From positions 6,208,001 to 6,272,000 of the forward strand of contig NZ_CP130886.1 of assembly GCF_030622045.1 (NCBI RefSeq): 64,000 nucleotides of DNA, given 5' to 3'. The translations under genes and the position numbers were made by a program. The notes beneath the pieces were generated by a model. The model worked only from the letters and a program-made list of their open reading frames with translations. It was not told the origin of the DNA and made no database searches. The first letter of the stretch is position 1. The number at the start of each line of letters is the position of its first letter. Positions 35,842 to 44,141 of this stretch are shown piece by piece. Origin of the DNA: Planctellipticum variicoloris. Its GTDB lineage: Bacteria > Planctomycetota > Planctomycetia > Planctomycetales > Planctomycetaceae.

Positions 35842-37143
35842 ATGCAAATCACGATTCACCGGGGAACTCACGAGATCGGTGGCAATTGCATCGAGATCGC
35901 CACGGATCGAACTCGAATCATCCTCGACATCGGGATGCCGCTGTTCAACGAGGACCGGGAGCCCCACGATTCGGCCCAGCTTCGGCGACACTCTGCAGAG
36001 GAACTCCGCCGACTCGGGATTCTGCCCCAGGTGCCAGGGCTATTTGAGGACGGCCCGGCTCCGGATGCCATTCTCCTCTCCCACGCTCACGAGGATCACA
36101 CCGGACTGATCCGACACTCTCGAAATGAAATCCCGATTTATGCTGGAGTGGGGACGAGCAAGATGATGCTGGCCGGAGCGAAGTTCGCCGGGCAACCAAC
36201 GCTGGCGAGAGACCGACATCGGGAACTTCCTGCCGGGCAGACCGTTCAGATCGGGGACTTCGCGGTCACCGTGTTCTCCGTCGACCACTCCATCTACGGG
36301 GCTCAGGCATTCCTGATCGAAGCCGAGGGCAAGTCCGTCCTCTACTCAGGAGACCTGCGGCTCCACGGCCGCAAGCCAGGGATGCACCGGTCGCTCATTG
36401 AAGCCGTCAAAGACCGGGCCATCGACGTCCTCCTGATGGAGGGGACGCATATCAGTCATCCCGACCATCGGGGACCGAACGAGTACGAACTCGAAGACGA
36501 GATCACGGAGCAGGTCCGGTCGGCTCTTGGGCTGGTCCTGGCGTCATTCTCACCCCAGCACGTCGACCGGCTAGTTGGCTTCTACCGTGCGACGATCAAA
36601 GCCGGCCGAACCTTCGTCGCCGACGCCTACACCGCCTTCGTGATGCACCTGCTCGCCTCAGAGAGTTCCATCCCGAGGCCGGAGTCGGCCGAGAATGTGA
36701 AGGTCTTCTTCCCGAAGTTCTTTCTGGAGACTTTCGAGAAGAAACGACTCGAAGGATTTTTCACTTTGATGTCCCCGGCCCGGATTGGGGTGGAGGAAAT
36801 CCGCTCGAATCCGTCCCGATACGTGATGCTTTTTCGCCCCAGCATGCTGGAGGGCGACTTCGGCGGAACCCTTCCGCCGCGCACGCGATGCCTCTACTCT
36901 CGCTGGACGGGTTACCTCGACCGCCCGGACTGGCAGCCCGTGAAAGACGCTCTGACGAAATCCGAAGGCGACCTGATCGAGGTCCACACCAGCGGCCACA
37001 TCTTCCACGGCGATATCATCGACCTCGTTGGTCAGCTCAGCGCGAAGCTTGTGGTTCCGATTCACACGTTTGAACCCGAGAAGTTCCAGGCGTTTCTATC
37101 GACAGTGAAACTTCTCGCAGATGGGGAAACGATGTCGCTCTGA
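35842..37143 (+). CDS. Metallo-beta-lactamase-fold protein (RNase J-like)
   Basis: 433 aa. The fold's zinc motif is LLSHAHEDHTG (H-x-H-x-D-H), preceded by TRIILDIGMPLF and followed by DHSIYGAQAFLIE, SVLYSGDLRLHGRK and a C-terminal VHTSGHIFHGDI / LVVPIHTFEPEKF. This order fits the RNase J/CPSF-73 type of MBL nucleases or related hydrolases, without a long C-terminal domain. ATG 35842 is the first start before the conserved MQITIHRGTHEIGGNCIEI; upstream in-frame codons overlap the membrane-protein gene in another frame. Likely an RNA- or DNA-processing enzyme. Confidence 0.8.
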   Translation: MQITIHRGTHEIGGNCIEIATDRTRIILDIGMPLFNEDREPHDSAQLRRHSAEELRRLGILPQVPGLFEDGPAPDAILLSHAHEDHTGLIRHSRNEIPIYAGVGTSKMMLAGAKFAGQPTLARDRHRELPAGQTVQIGDFAVTVFSVDHSIYGAQAFLIEAEGKSVLYSGDLRLHGRKPGMHRSLIEAVKDRAIDVLLMEGTHISHPDHRGPNEYELEDEITEQVRSALGLVLASFSPQHVDRLVGFYRATIKAGRTFVADAYTAFVMHLLASESSIPRPESAENVKVFFPKFFLETFEKKRLEGFFTLMSPARIGVEEIRSNPSRYVMLFRPSMLEGDFGGTLPPRTRCLYSRWTGYLDRPDWQPVKDALTKSEGDLIEVHTSGHIFHGDIIDLVGQLSAKLVVPIHTFEPEKFQAFLSTVKLLADGETMSL

Positions 37144-37191
37144 TCGACGGCATAGCGGTTGGACTCCGGGCAGCCCGAACTGAGTCGACTG

Positions 37192-38073
37192 TCACGTGGC
37201 AATTGTGTCGCCGTGGGCGAAAGCTACGCTAAAAGCCCCAAGGCCGGTTGAAGACATCGAATTCTCCAAGGCAGCGATCCGGCGAACGATTCGTGAAACA
37301 CTGCTATCCACCGCCAAGAGTGCGGCCGAGATTCTGCTGGTGAGTTCCAGAAACTCCTGTCTGAGGGGGTCCTTGGGATATCGCAGCAGAATGAGGTAGA
37401 TGTCGATTGCAGATTCCGACTCGCTCTCGACAAATCGATCGGGATAGGTCTTCCGAAGTCGAGCTCGTTGCGCTGGGGTTGAAAGTTCCACAGCGTACAT
37501 CAGGCTCTGGATCAACCCGAGGAACGGATTGACGTCCGTATCGGCTTTGATCTCGCCAACAATGGGTGTCTGATCGTCGACGTTGCTGAGCAGAAGGTCC
37601 ATGCCGCCTGCCCCGGAGTCCTGGCCGGAGACGCCATCCTCGAATTCAGATTCCGTCGTTCGTATTGGACTAATCTCGTAGTCGACGTAGCGAAACGCGA
37701 ACTTGCAGGCTGAATCCACATCGCCAACTCGTCCCTCGTTTTCGACGAGCTGTCTGACGAGTCTGTTCGCGAGCTTGTCGCTGCGAAGCATACGATCGGA
37801 CGGGATGTCCATCTCGCGATTGTGAAATCCTTGGCCGCGGTTGTCGTAAAGGGCAAAGTGACGTTGGCTCTCATCGACGATCCTTGCCAACTGCGTCGGG
37901 CGCCGGCACATTTCCCGGGCGACTGCGAGGTGGAATTCCTCCTTCGGAAACGCACGGAGCAGCCTGTACAGATGCCGGAGCGCCGTAACGGGAATCAGAC
38001 GCCGCAGGGAATGGGAGTGTCGCATTCCCCGATCATCGCTCCGAGCCGTGCCAACTGTGGGGCACTCCAGCAT
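37192..38073 (-). CDS. PD-(D/E)XK-like hypothetical protein
   Basis: 293 aa, convergent with the MBL gene. The motif GAGGMDLLLSNVDDQ followed by TPIVGEIKADTDVNP gives D...E-x-K, and LIQSLMYAVELSTPAQRARL follows as the usual helix with a Q. The N-terminus begins after a short basic segment. No family name can be assigned. Shares a 136-bp divergent promoter region with the short HTH gene at 38210. Confidence 0.55.
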   Translation of the reverse strand: MLECPTVGTARSDDRGMRHSHSLRRLIPVTALRHLYRLLRAFPKEEFHLAVAREMCRRPTQLARIVDESQRHFALYDNRGQGFHNREMDIPSDRMLRSDKLANRLVRQLVENEGRVGDVDSACKFAFRYVDYEISPIRTTESEFEDGVSGQDSGAGGMDLLLSNVDDQTPIVGEIKADTDVNPFLGLIQSLMYAVELSTPAQRARLRKTYPDRFVESESESAIDIYLILLRYPKDPLRQEFLELTSRISAALLAVDSSVSRIVRRIAALENSMSSTGLGAFSVAFAHGDTIAT

Positions 38074-38209
38074 GCGGTCGTTCCACGGCTGGCTAGCCGA
38101 TCGACCCTGCGGCGACAGTGGGACAATTCAATGACCCAGTGATGGCAGCGACATGACCTATCGTCTCAGTCTCCGATTTCCTTCGAAATGCGGACCGCAC
38201 GGACGAGGC

Positions 38210-38620
38210 ATGGCCAAGAAGCAATCACGAACCGACGCCGAACGACGAGTTCGTCAATGCGAACGCTTGGGCCGCCTGCTGCGGACACTTCAATTGATCA
38301 TGGGCAAAGGTCGGTGGGATGCCGATGGACTTGCTCAGGAGCTTGAATGCTCCCGCCGTACCGTCTATCGACTGCTTCAGACACTCTCAATGGCCGGAGT
38401 TCCGTGGTTCTTCGACGACAAGATCAGAGCGTACCGGGTCCGACCGGGATTCCGATTCCCGGAGCTGGATCGACAGTCAAAGGCTGACGCATCTGTCGAC
38501 ATCGCAACTCTCAAGCCCGCAATCGCGCAGCTGATCGTTGACGCAGAAGACTTCCTGGGTTCACTTCGAACCTTTCAAGAGCAATTGCAGTCAGTCCGGC
38601 CCGATCTCCCTGGTAAATGA
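38210..38620 (+). CDS. Stand-alone HTH protein, relative of the WYL regulator
   Basis: 136 aa. RRVRQCERLGRLLRTLQLIM, then LAQELECSRRTVYRLLQTL and the FRFPELDRQ segment closely parallel the first ~90 residues of the WYL regulator at 32914, but no WYL domain follows. The start MAKKQSRTDAE matches the regulator's own MAKRLKKSS layout. It ends 28 bp before the convergent integrase stop. It may compete with or modulate the full-length regulator. Confidence 0.7.
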   Translation: MAKKQSRTDAERRVRQCERLGRLLRTLQLIMGKGRWDADGLAQELECSRRTVYRLLQTLSMAGVPWFFDDKIRAYRVRPGFRFPELDRQSKADASVDIATLKPAIAQLIVDAEDFLGSLRTFQEQLQSVRPDLPGK

Positions 38621-38648
38621 TCAACGGCCGATGCCGTTGCGGAGGTTG

Positions 38649-39842
38649 TCATCCCACGCGAGAGACGACGTTTATCGCCCGTGCTTCATCACGTTCCGCG
38701 TAGACTTGGGTGACCGCTACGCCCCGATGCCCCAGAATCAGGCTGGCGACGTCCAGGCCGAAATCACGACGAATGTTTGTCGCGGCGGAATGGCGAAGCT
38801 GGTTGGCGTGCCAGTGAGGAATCTCCGCCTTTTCACAGGCACGGGAAATCGCCCGGTTGTACGAGCGAACTTCGTAACAGTCTCCCGGCATCTTCTTCGG
38901 CGTCGACTTCCGTTTTCGTCGGGCCTGACTGGGCTGAATTTTCGTCTTGCGACCATCCCGCCGCTCTCGACTCCGTTCCTCCAATTCATCCTTGGGCGAG
39001 AAAAGGAAGGCCGTCGGATCATCCTTGAGCCATCCCTGCAGGATTTCCTGAGCCTTCGGACCGAGGTAGATTTTTCGTTCGTGACCGTGATGTTCGGTCT
39101 TGTGAGTCTCTGGACGGTAGACCCAGACTTCCCCGGATTGGTCGATGTCGCCGGACCGCATGTTACAGACCTCCCCTGGTCGCATCCCTGTCGTTCTCTG
39201 AAGTTCGATCATGGCCCAGATTTGGCGGGGAAGGTGAGGCTTGAGGGCATCGACATGAGCATCAAGGACGGGTTTGACGGGTTTTGACTCACGGGCGGTT
39301 GACCGACCGCGACTCAGCCCGCGCACCTGGCTCAGGGCATGGTGCGTCATCGCGTCCACGTGCTCGTTCTCGACGCCCCACTTGAACATCCGGACGATTC
39401 GTCCCATCCGCTTGTTAATCTCGCTGCGGCAGAGATCCGATTTGATCATTTCCTCGCGGACGGTCTTCAGGGCGAGTGGTCCGAACGCGGAGATCGCCGT
39501 CGGACCATACAGACGACGCAGTGGCTTGAGCGAATACCTGATCGAGTCGTACTCGCCGGTCGGCTTTCCGTTCTTCCGGTAATAGCCATCAGCGAAGTGG
39601 AGATAGGCCAGGATCAGTTCGCTGACGGTCATCTGGCCGACCGGGCGATGAACGACGCGCGGCGGTGCCTGTCGCCCGTTAACCATCCACTCGCCGAGGA
39701 GACGATCGTACTCATCGCGGCTCTCTTGAGAGCCATACTTTCCGAGGTAGTAATCGCTGCCGTTGAAGCGGACAACAGCCTGTCCAGACGGACGGTGCCG
39801 ACGGTACTTGGGAATGCGGGCCGAGGGAGAAGAAGCGGGCAT
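38649..39842 (-). CDS. int: Tyrosine recombinase (island integrase)
   Basis: 397 aa. Catalytic set: Arg221 (TTGMRPGEVC), H345-x4-R350 and H351 (HWHANQLRH), His372 (GHRG) and the nucleophile Tyr381 (VTQVYAERD). A basic insertion around 290-315 is rich in K/R. An N-terminal arm-binding region (QAVVRFNGSDYYLGKYGS) and a core-binding domain precede it. It lies directly next to the intact tRNA-Phe and is transcribed away from it, the usual arrangement for tRNA-integrating islands. A 28-bp palindrome stands in its promoter region. Confidence 0.95.
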   Translation of the reverse strand: MPASSPSARIPKYRRHRPSGQAVVRFNGSDYYLGKYGSQESRDEYDRLLGEWMVNGRQAPPRVVHRPVGQMTVSELILAYLHFADGYYRKNGKPTGEYDSIRYSLKPLRRLYGPTAISAFGPLALKTVREEMIKSDLCRSEINKRMGRIVRMFKWGVENEHVDAMTHHALSQVRGLSRGRSTARESKPVKPVLDAHVDALKPHLPRQIWAMIELQRTTGMRPGEVCNMRSGDIDQSGEVWVYRPETHKTEHHGHERKIYLGPKAQEILQGWLKDDPTAFLFSPKDELEERSRERRDGRKTKIQPSQARRKRKSTPKKMPGDCYEVRSYNRAISRACEKAEIPHWHANQLRHSAATNIRRDFGLDVASLILGHRGVAVTQVYAERDEARAINVVSRVG

Positions 39843-39860
39843 GGAACAGCTCTCCGGTTA

Positions 39861-39888
39861 CCGAAAAGTGGTAATTACCACTTTTCGG
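39861..39888. promoter_or_regulatory. 28-bp perfect palindrome upstream of the integrase
   Basis: Half site CCGAAAAGTGGTAA followed by its exact complement. 12 bp of each arm recur at 371-382 near attL. Located 18-46 bp upstream of the integrase start, it fits an operator and/or arm-type recombinase site. A second inverted repeat, GAGCGT/ACGCTC at 39923-39939, lies between it and the tRNA. Confidence 0.65.
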
Positions 39889-39956
39889 GCCATTCGAGCC
39901 GCTCCGCCACAGCGTGGCGAGTGAGCGTAACTCACGCTCTCGGCAAGAGTTAGGAC

Positions 39957-40000
39957 AGTGGACAGGGGCGGGGTCGAACCGCCGACACCAGGATTTTCAG
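39957..40000. repeat. attR: 44-bp direct repeat within tRNA-Phe
   Basis: Identical to 311-354. The crossover lies at or 3' of the anticodon loop, so the host tRNA stays complete on this side. Confidence 0.95.
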
Positions 40001-40031
40001 TCCTGTGCTCTACCAGCTGAGCTACCTGTCC
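39959..40031 (-). tRNA. tRNA-Phe (GAA)
   Basis: 73 nt on the minus strand. Acceptor stem GGACAGG pairs with CCTGTCC, discriminator A, anticodon stem CAGGA/TCCTG around loop CTGAAAA giving anticodon GAA, and TTCGA in the T loop. No CCA is encoded. It is the integration site of the island. Confidence 0.96.
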
Positions 40032-40336
40032 ATCCGCGCGACCAGGCCATGCCGGGCCGCGGGGAGAGAGAAAGAATACACATTTTGCAGGGGGCGTCAA
40101 TCGGCCGGGGCAGTTCGGTCGTCCGTCTGGAGGCCAAAGGGGCGCTGCAGGTTCGGTCGTGACGACCTTTCCAGCGGCGTCAGTAAGCCCATCTTCCGCC
40201 GTTTCAAGCGGTTGCGGCCGGGGGCGGGGAGTGCCACAATATCGGGAATTGCCGATCTGGCCGGCAGACGCAGCGACCGAACCTGCACGCCGGTCCGCAG
40301 AAACCGCATCCGCGACCACCAGGACGAAGGCCTCTC
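40032..40336. other. Chromosomal intergenic stretch, no gene seen
   Basis: Short open frames only. It should include the promoter of tRNA-Phe (minus) and of the stress-protein gene (plus); no strong consensus is apparent. Confidence 0.4.
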
Positions 40337-41293
40337 ATGGAACGCTTGCAGAATGTTCTCGTCGGAGTGGACCTGCATCAGGGGGACCTCCTGGTTTCGG
40401 ATGACTTCAGTCCTACGACGGTCGCCGCGATCGACCAGGCGTGCGAGCTGGCGAGCTACAACAAGGCCGATCTGACTCTCTGCGCCGTCCTCGAGATTTC
40501 CGAGCAGGCGTTGCACCTGATCGAGATCGACCACCTCAATGTCAAGAAGACCGTCGAAGACAATGCCGCCGAGGCGCTGCAACGGCTCGTGGCCATTGTC
40601 AAAGAGCGGGGGCTCAACGCCCGGACGGTGATCCGGATCGGTCGGAGCTGGGAAGAGCTGACCCGTGAGGCGATCGAAGGGGCGCACGACTGCGTCGTGG
40701 TCGGAACCCGCGAACGGGGCAAGGCCTCGCGAATGCTGTTCGGCAGCACGGCTCAGAAACTGATCCGATTCTGTCCCTGTCCGGTCTGGATCGTCAAACC
40801 CGCCGAGGTCCGCGAGATTCGCGAAGTGCTCGTGGCGAGCGATCTGAGCGAGGCGGCACAGTCGGCGGTGCAGACGGCGGTTCGCGTGGCAGGGGCCTTG
40901 AACGCCAAGCTGTTCCTCGTTCACTCCCTGGAGTTCCCGTTCGAAACGTATCTGCGGACGGCGGGCGTTTCGGAAGAAGAAGTCGTCAAGTACCGGGCGA
41001 CGCTGCACAAGGAGGCCAACGAGAAGCTGCAGGCGCAGATTGCGGCGACCGATGCCCGGACGCTGACGCAGGGCGTGCAGATTCACGTGCTCGAAGGGAC
41101 GCCCGACGACGCCATTCCCGATTTCGTCGACAAGCACGAAGTGGACGTGGTGGTGATCGGGACCCAGGGTCGCAGCGGAATCTCGGGCGTGCTGCTGGGG
41201 AATACGGCCGAACGGCTGCTGCCGCACCTGCACGCTTCGCTGGTCGCGGTGAAGCCGGCGGGCTATGTCAGCCCGTACGAGCGCAAGGAATAG
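40337..41293 (+). CDS. Tandem universal stress protein (two UspA domains)
   Basis: 318 aa. The first Usp domain (VLVGVDLHQGDLLVSDDFSP ... DCVVVGTRERGKASRMLFGS, then TAQKLIRFCPCPVWIVKP) and the second (VLVASDLSEAAQSAVQTAVR ... VVVIGTQGRSGISGVLLGNT, then AERLLPHLHASLVAVKP) each carry the G-x2-G-x9-G(S/T)-type nucleotide-binding loop. UspA proteins are cytoplasmic ATP-binding stress factors. First gene right of the island; the start is the first ATG before the conserved strand. Confidence 0.92.
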   Translation: MERLQNVLVGVDLHQGDLLVSDDFSPTTVAAIDQACELASYNKADLTLCAVLEISEQALHLIEIDHLNVKKTVEDNAAEALQRLVAIVKERGLNARTVIRIGRSWEELTREAIEGAHDCVVVGTRERGKASRMLFGSTAQKLIRFCPCPVWIVKPAEVREIREVLVASDLSEAAQSAVQTAVRVAGALNAKLFLVHSLEFPFETYLRTAGVSEEEVVKYRATLHKEANEKLQAQIAATDARTLTQGVQIHVLEGTPDDAIPDFVDKHEVDVVVIGTQGRSGISGVLLGNTAERLLPHLHASLVAVKPAGYVSPYERKE

Positions 41294-41326
41294 CTGTAAT
41301 TCAGCACTGGCGACGAGGGGATGCCG

Positions 41327-42526
41327 ATGACCACGCCGCCCCGCGACGAGATCTATCTGGACCATCACGCCACGACGCCGGTCGACCCGGCGGTGCTGGA
41401 CGCGATGTGGCCATTCTTTGCCGAGCATGTCGGCAACGCGGCCAGCGAGCAGCATGCGAGCGGTCGGTTCGTGGCGGAAGCTGTGGAGGTCGCCCGGCGG
41501 CAGGTGGCGGAGCTGGTCGACGCCGACCCGCGGAGCGTGGTGTTCACCAGCGGGGCGACCGAGGCGAATAACCTGGCGCTCAAGGGGCTGCTGGCGACGG
41601 CGCCGGCGGAGGGGCACGTGGTCGTCTCGGCGATCGAGCACCGGTCGGTGCTGGATGTCGTTCATCGTCTGAAGCGGCGCAGGAGGCCGGTGACCGTCAT
41701 TCCTGTGGAGGGGACCGGGCGGGTCGATGTTGCGGCGCTCGAACGGAGCCTGACGCCGGAGACGGTGCTGGTTTCGGTGATGGCGGCGAGCAATGAAATC
41801 GGAACGCTGCAACCGGTCGGGGAGATTGCGGCGATCTGCCGTGCACGGGGGATTGCGTTTCATACCGACGCCGTCCAGGTGTGCGGGCGGGTTCTCTTCA
41901 GCGTGCGCGAGACGGGTGCGGACCTGGTGAGCCTGTCGGCGCACAAGCTGTATGGCCCGCAGGGAATCGGGGCGCTGATTGTCCGGCGCGGTTCGCCGCG
42001 ACTGGCGCTCGAACCGCTGCTGGAGGGGGGCGGGCACGAGAACCGATTGCGAAGCGGCACGTTGCCGGTGGCGTTGATCGTTGGCTTCGGAGCGGCCTGC
42101 GCCCGGGCGCGCGACCTGCTCGATGAAGAAATTCCGCGGCTGACGGCGTTGCGCGAACGGCTCTGGCAGCGGCTTCACCGGGAGCTGCCCGGACTCGTGC
42201 TGCATGGGGACAGGGAGCAGCGGCTGCCGGGGAATCTGAACGTCGGCATTCCCGGCGTCGATGGCGACGCGCTGCTGGCGGGTCTGAAGGGTCTGGCGGT
42301 CAGTTCGGGGGCGGCCTGCAGTTCGGCGGAGCCGGAGCCGAGTCACGTGCTGCGGGCGCTGGGGGTTTCGGATACGCTGGCGCGGGCCAGTCTGCGGTTT
42401 GGGCTCGGCCGGTTTACGACCGCCGAGGAGATCGACCGGGCTGCCGAGATTGTGATCGCGACCGTGGAGCGGCTGCGCGGCCCTGAATTCATTCGCACAC
42501 CCTCCGCTGCCGAGGTCCGCCCATGA
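41327..42526 (+). CDS. Cysteine desulfurase (IscS/NifS family)
   Basis: 399 aa. IYLDHHATTPVDPAVLDAMW at the start, SGATEANNLALKG, EHRSVLD, FHTDAVQ, the PLP-binding lysine in SLSAHKLYGPQGIGAL, GGGHENRLRSGTLPVALI and the sulfur-carrying Cys in SSGAACSSAEPEPSHVL. PLP-dependent, it converts cysteine to alanine and passes persulfide sulfur to Fe-S or thio-cofactor synthesis. The stop overlaps the next gene by 4 nt (ATGA). An ATG 6 nt upstream (41321) is also possible. Confidence 0.92.
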   Translation: MTTPPRDEIYLDHHATTPVDPAVLDAMWPFFAEHVGNAASEQHASGRFVAEAVEVARRQVAELVDADPRSVVFTSGATEANNLALKGLLATAPAEGHVVVSAIEHRSVLDVVHRLKRRRRPVTVIPVEGTGRVDVAALERSLTPETVLVSVMAASNEIGTLQPVGEIAAICRARGIAFHTDAVQVCGRVLFSVRETGADLVSLSAHKLYGPQGIGALIVRRGSPRLALEPLLEGGGHENRLRSGTLPVALIVGFGAACARARDLLDEEIPRLTALRERLWQRLHRELPGLVLHGDREQRLPGNLNVGIPGVDGDALLAGLKGLAVSSGAACSSAEPEPSHVLRALGVSDTLARASLRFGLGRFTTAEEIDRAAEIVIATVERLRGPEFIRTPSAAEVRP

Positions 42527-43305
42527 TCTGGGATCTGCACTGTCACCTGTCGGGAGTCGATGGCCGGACTGTCGACGAGCGGATTGCCCAGCTCATGGAG
42601 ATCGCCGATCGAATGGGGGTCGATCGCCTCGTCTTCTCGATGGGCTGGCCGTGGTCGCAGGATCCCGGACCCGACGACTTCCGCAAGCAGAACGATCAGG
42701 TGATTCAGGCCCTCAGCCATTGGCAGCATCGGGCGGTGGGCCTGGCGTATCTCAATCCGAAACATGCGGAGGAATCGCTGGCGGAGCTGGACCGCGTCGT
42801 GCGCGACGGACCGCTCGTCGGCGTGAAGCTGTGGGTGGCTGAGCGGTGCAGCGCGGAGTCGCTGGATGCGATCATCCGCAAGGCGGCGGGCCTCAAGGCC
42901 CTGATCTTTCAGCACACGTGGTACAAGACCGGGGGCAATTATCCGGGGGAGTCGACGCCGGATGATCTGGCGTTGCTGGCGAAGCGGCACCCGGACGTCC
43001 CGTTGATCTGCGGTCACTCCGGCGGCAACTGGGAGCGGGGGATCCGGGCGATCCGGGATTGCCCGAATGTCTACGTTGAGACGGCCGGATTCGATCCGAC
43101 GGCGGGGATGGTGGAGCTGGCGGTCCGCGAGCTGGGAGATGAGCGGGTGCTGTATGGCAGCGACATCGGCGGGCGGAGCTTTGCCTCGCAACTGGCGAAG
43201 GTGACCGGCGCGGAGATTACCGAGCCGGCGCGACGGCGGATTCTGGGGGAGAACCTGCGGAACCTGCTCAAGCCGATCCTCACGGCGAAAGGGATGCGGC
43301 TGTGA
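42523..43305 (+). CDS. Amidohydrolase-related metal-dependent hydrolase
   Basis: 260 aa. TIM-barrel amidohydrolase-2 pattern: MIWDLHCHLSGVDGRTVDER (H-x-H), LIFQHTWYKTG, VPLICGHSGG (His) and RVLYGSDIGG (Asp). The substrate cannot be named. It overlaps the cysteine desulfurase stop and the next gene's GTG, so the three are one operon with the following hydrolase. Confidence 0.8.
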   Translation: MIWDLHCHLSGVDGRTVDERIAQLMEIADRMGVDRLVFSMGWPWSQDPGPDDFRKQNDQVIQALSHWQHRAVGLAYLNPKHAEESLAELDRVVRDGPLVGVKLWVAERCSAESLDAIIRKAAGLKALIFQHTWYKTGGNYPGESTPDDLALLAKRHPDVPLICGHSGGNWERGIRAIRDCPNVYVETAGFDPTAGMVELAVRELGDERVLYGSDIGGRSFASQLAKVTGAEITEPARRRILGENLRNLLKPILTAKGMRL

Positions 43306-44072
43306 TCGACGTGAACGTCCACCTGTCGCGCTGGCCGTTCCGTCGGCTGCCGCTCGACGACACGGCGAAGCTGGTGCAGCGACTGAAGTCGCTGGGGGTG
43401 ACGAGCGCGTGGGCGGGGAGTTACGACGCGATCCTGCATCGCGAACCTTCCTCGGTCAACGCCCGGCTGGCGGAAGACTGCACCGCGCACGGCGACGGGT
43501 TGCTGGAGCCGGTGGGCTCGCTGCACCTGGGAATGCCGGGGTGGGAGGAGGATCTGCGCCGGTGTCGCGAACAGCACAAGATGCGGATTGTGAGACTCTA
43601 CCCGAACTATCACGGCTATACGCTCGACGCGCCGGCTGTTGGCGAACTGCTGTCTCGGGCGATCGAGCGGAAGCTGGTCGTGCAGATTGTCGCCAAACTG
43701 GAGGACGAGCGGACGCAGCATCCGCTGGTGACGGTTCCGCCGGTGGAACTGGAGCCGCTGAAGGACTGGTTGACGAAGCGGCCGCTGGCTCGCGTGGTGC
43801 TGCTGAATGCGCTGGGGCTGGTGCGTGGCGAGGCGCTGTCGAAATGGGCCGCCGCGGGACAGGTGTGGTTTGAGACGGCGATGCTCGAAGGGGTCGCCGG
43901 GATCGGCGTGGCGCTCAAGCATCTGCCGGCGGACCGGCTGCTGGTGGGTACTCACGCTCCATTCTTCGCACCGGAGGCCGGTCCGCTGAAGTTGAAGGAA
44001 TCGGACCTCGGCGAGGCGCTGCGGAGGCAGATTGCCGAAGACAATGCGGTCAAGGTGCTCGACTGGTCGTAG
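43302..44072 (+). CDS. Amidohydrolase-like protein, degenerate metal site
   Basis: 256 aa, GTG start overlapping the previous stop (GTGA). The barrel is similar to its neighbour: MIDVNVHLSRWPFRRLPLDD (N-x-H instead of H-x-H), VRLYPNYHGYTLDAP, and LLVGTHAPFF where an Asp is expected. Several metal ligands are therefore changed, so it may be a non-catalytic partner of the upstream hydrolase. Confidence 0.7.
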   Translation: MIDVNVHLSRWPFRRLPLDDTAKLVQRLKSLGVTSAWAGSYDAILHREPSSVNARLAEDCTAHGDGLLEPVGSLHLGMPGWEEDLRRCREQHKMRIVRLYPNYHGYTLDAPAVGELLSRAIERKLVVQIVAKLEDERTQHPLVTVPPVELEPLKDWLTKRPLARVVLLNALGLVRGEALSKWAAAGQVWFETAMLEGVAGIGVALKHLPADRLLVGTHAPFFAPEAGPLKLKESDLGEALRRQIAEDNAVKVLDWS

Positions 44073-44089
44073 GGTCCGCGGTGCGGACC
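44073..44089. terminator. Hairpin between convergent genes
   Basis: GGTCCGC (44073-44079) and GCGGACC (44083-44089) form a tight hairpin between the hydrolase and the convergent PQQ-repeat gene. No U tract, so it is a weak terminator candidate. Confidence 0.4.
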
Positions 44090-44141
44090 ACTTCTGTATG
44101 ATACGACAAACTTCGAATTGGTCTGCACTTCGGACCCTGCC

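Larger units (their letters stand above)
311..40000. mobile_element. ~39.6 kb genomic island integrated in tRNA-Phe
   Basis: The unit is bounded by 44-bp identical direct repeats (311-354 and 39957-40000). The right repeat is part of an intact tRNA-Phe gene, and a tyrosine recombinase lies next to it. The cargo is mostly nuclease, restriction and abortive-infection-type genes plus small planctomycete mobile-element proteins. No relaxase, type IV secretion or phage structural genes are recognisable, so it looks like an integrative or mobilisable defence island rather than a self-transmissible element or complete prophage. Confidence 0.9.

Noticed and set aside
311-40000. Complete prophage or conjugative element
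   Set aside because: No capsid, terminase, portal, tail, relaxase or VirB/D4 motifs in any frame examined.
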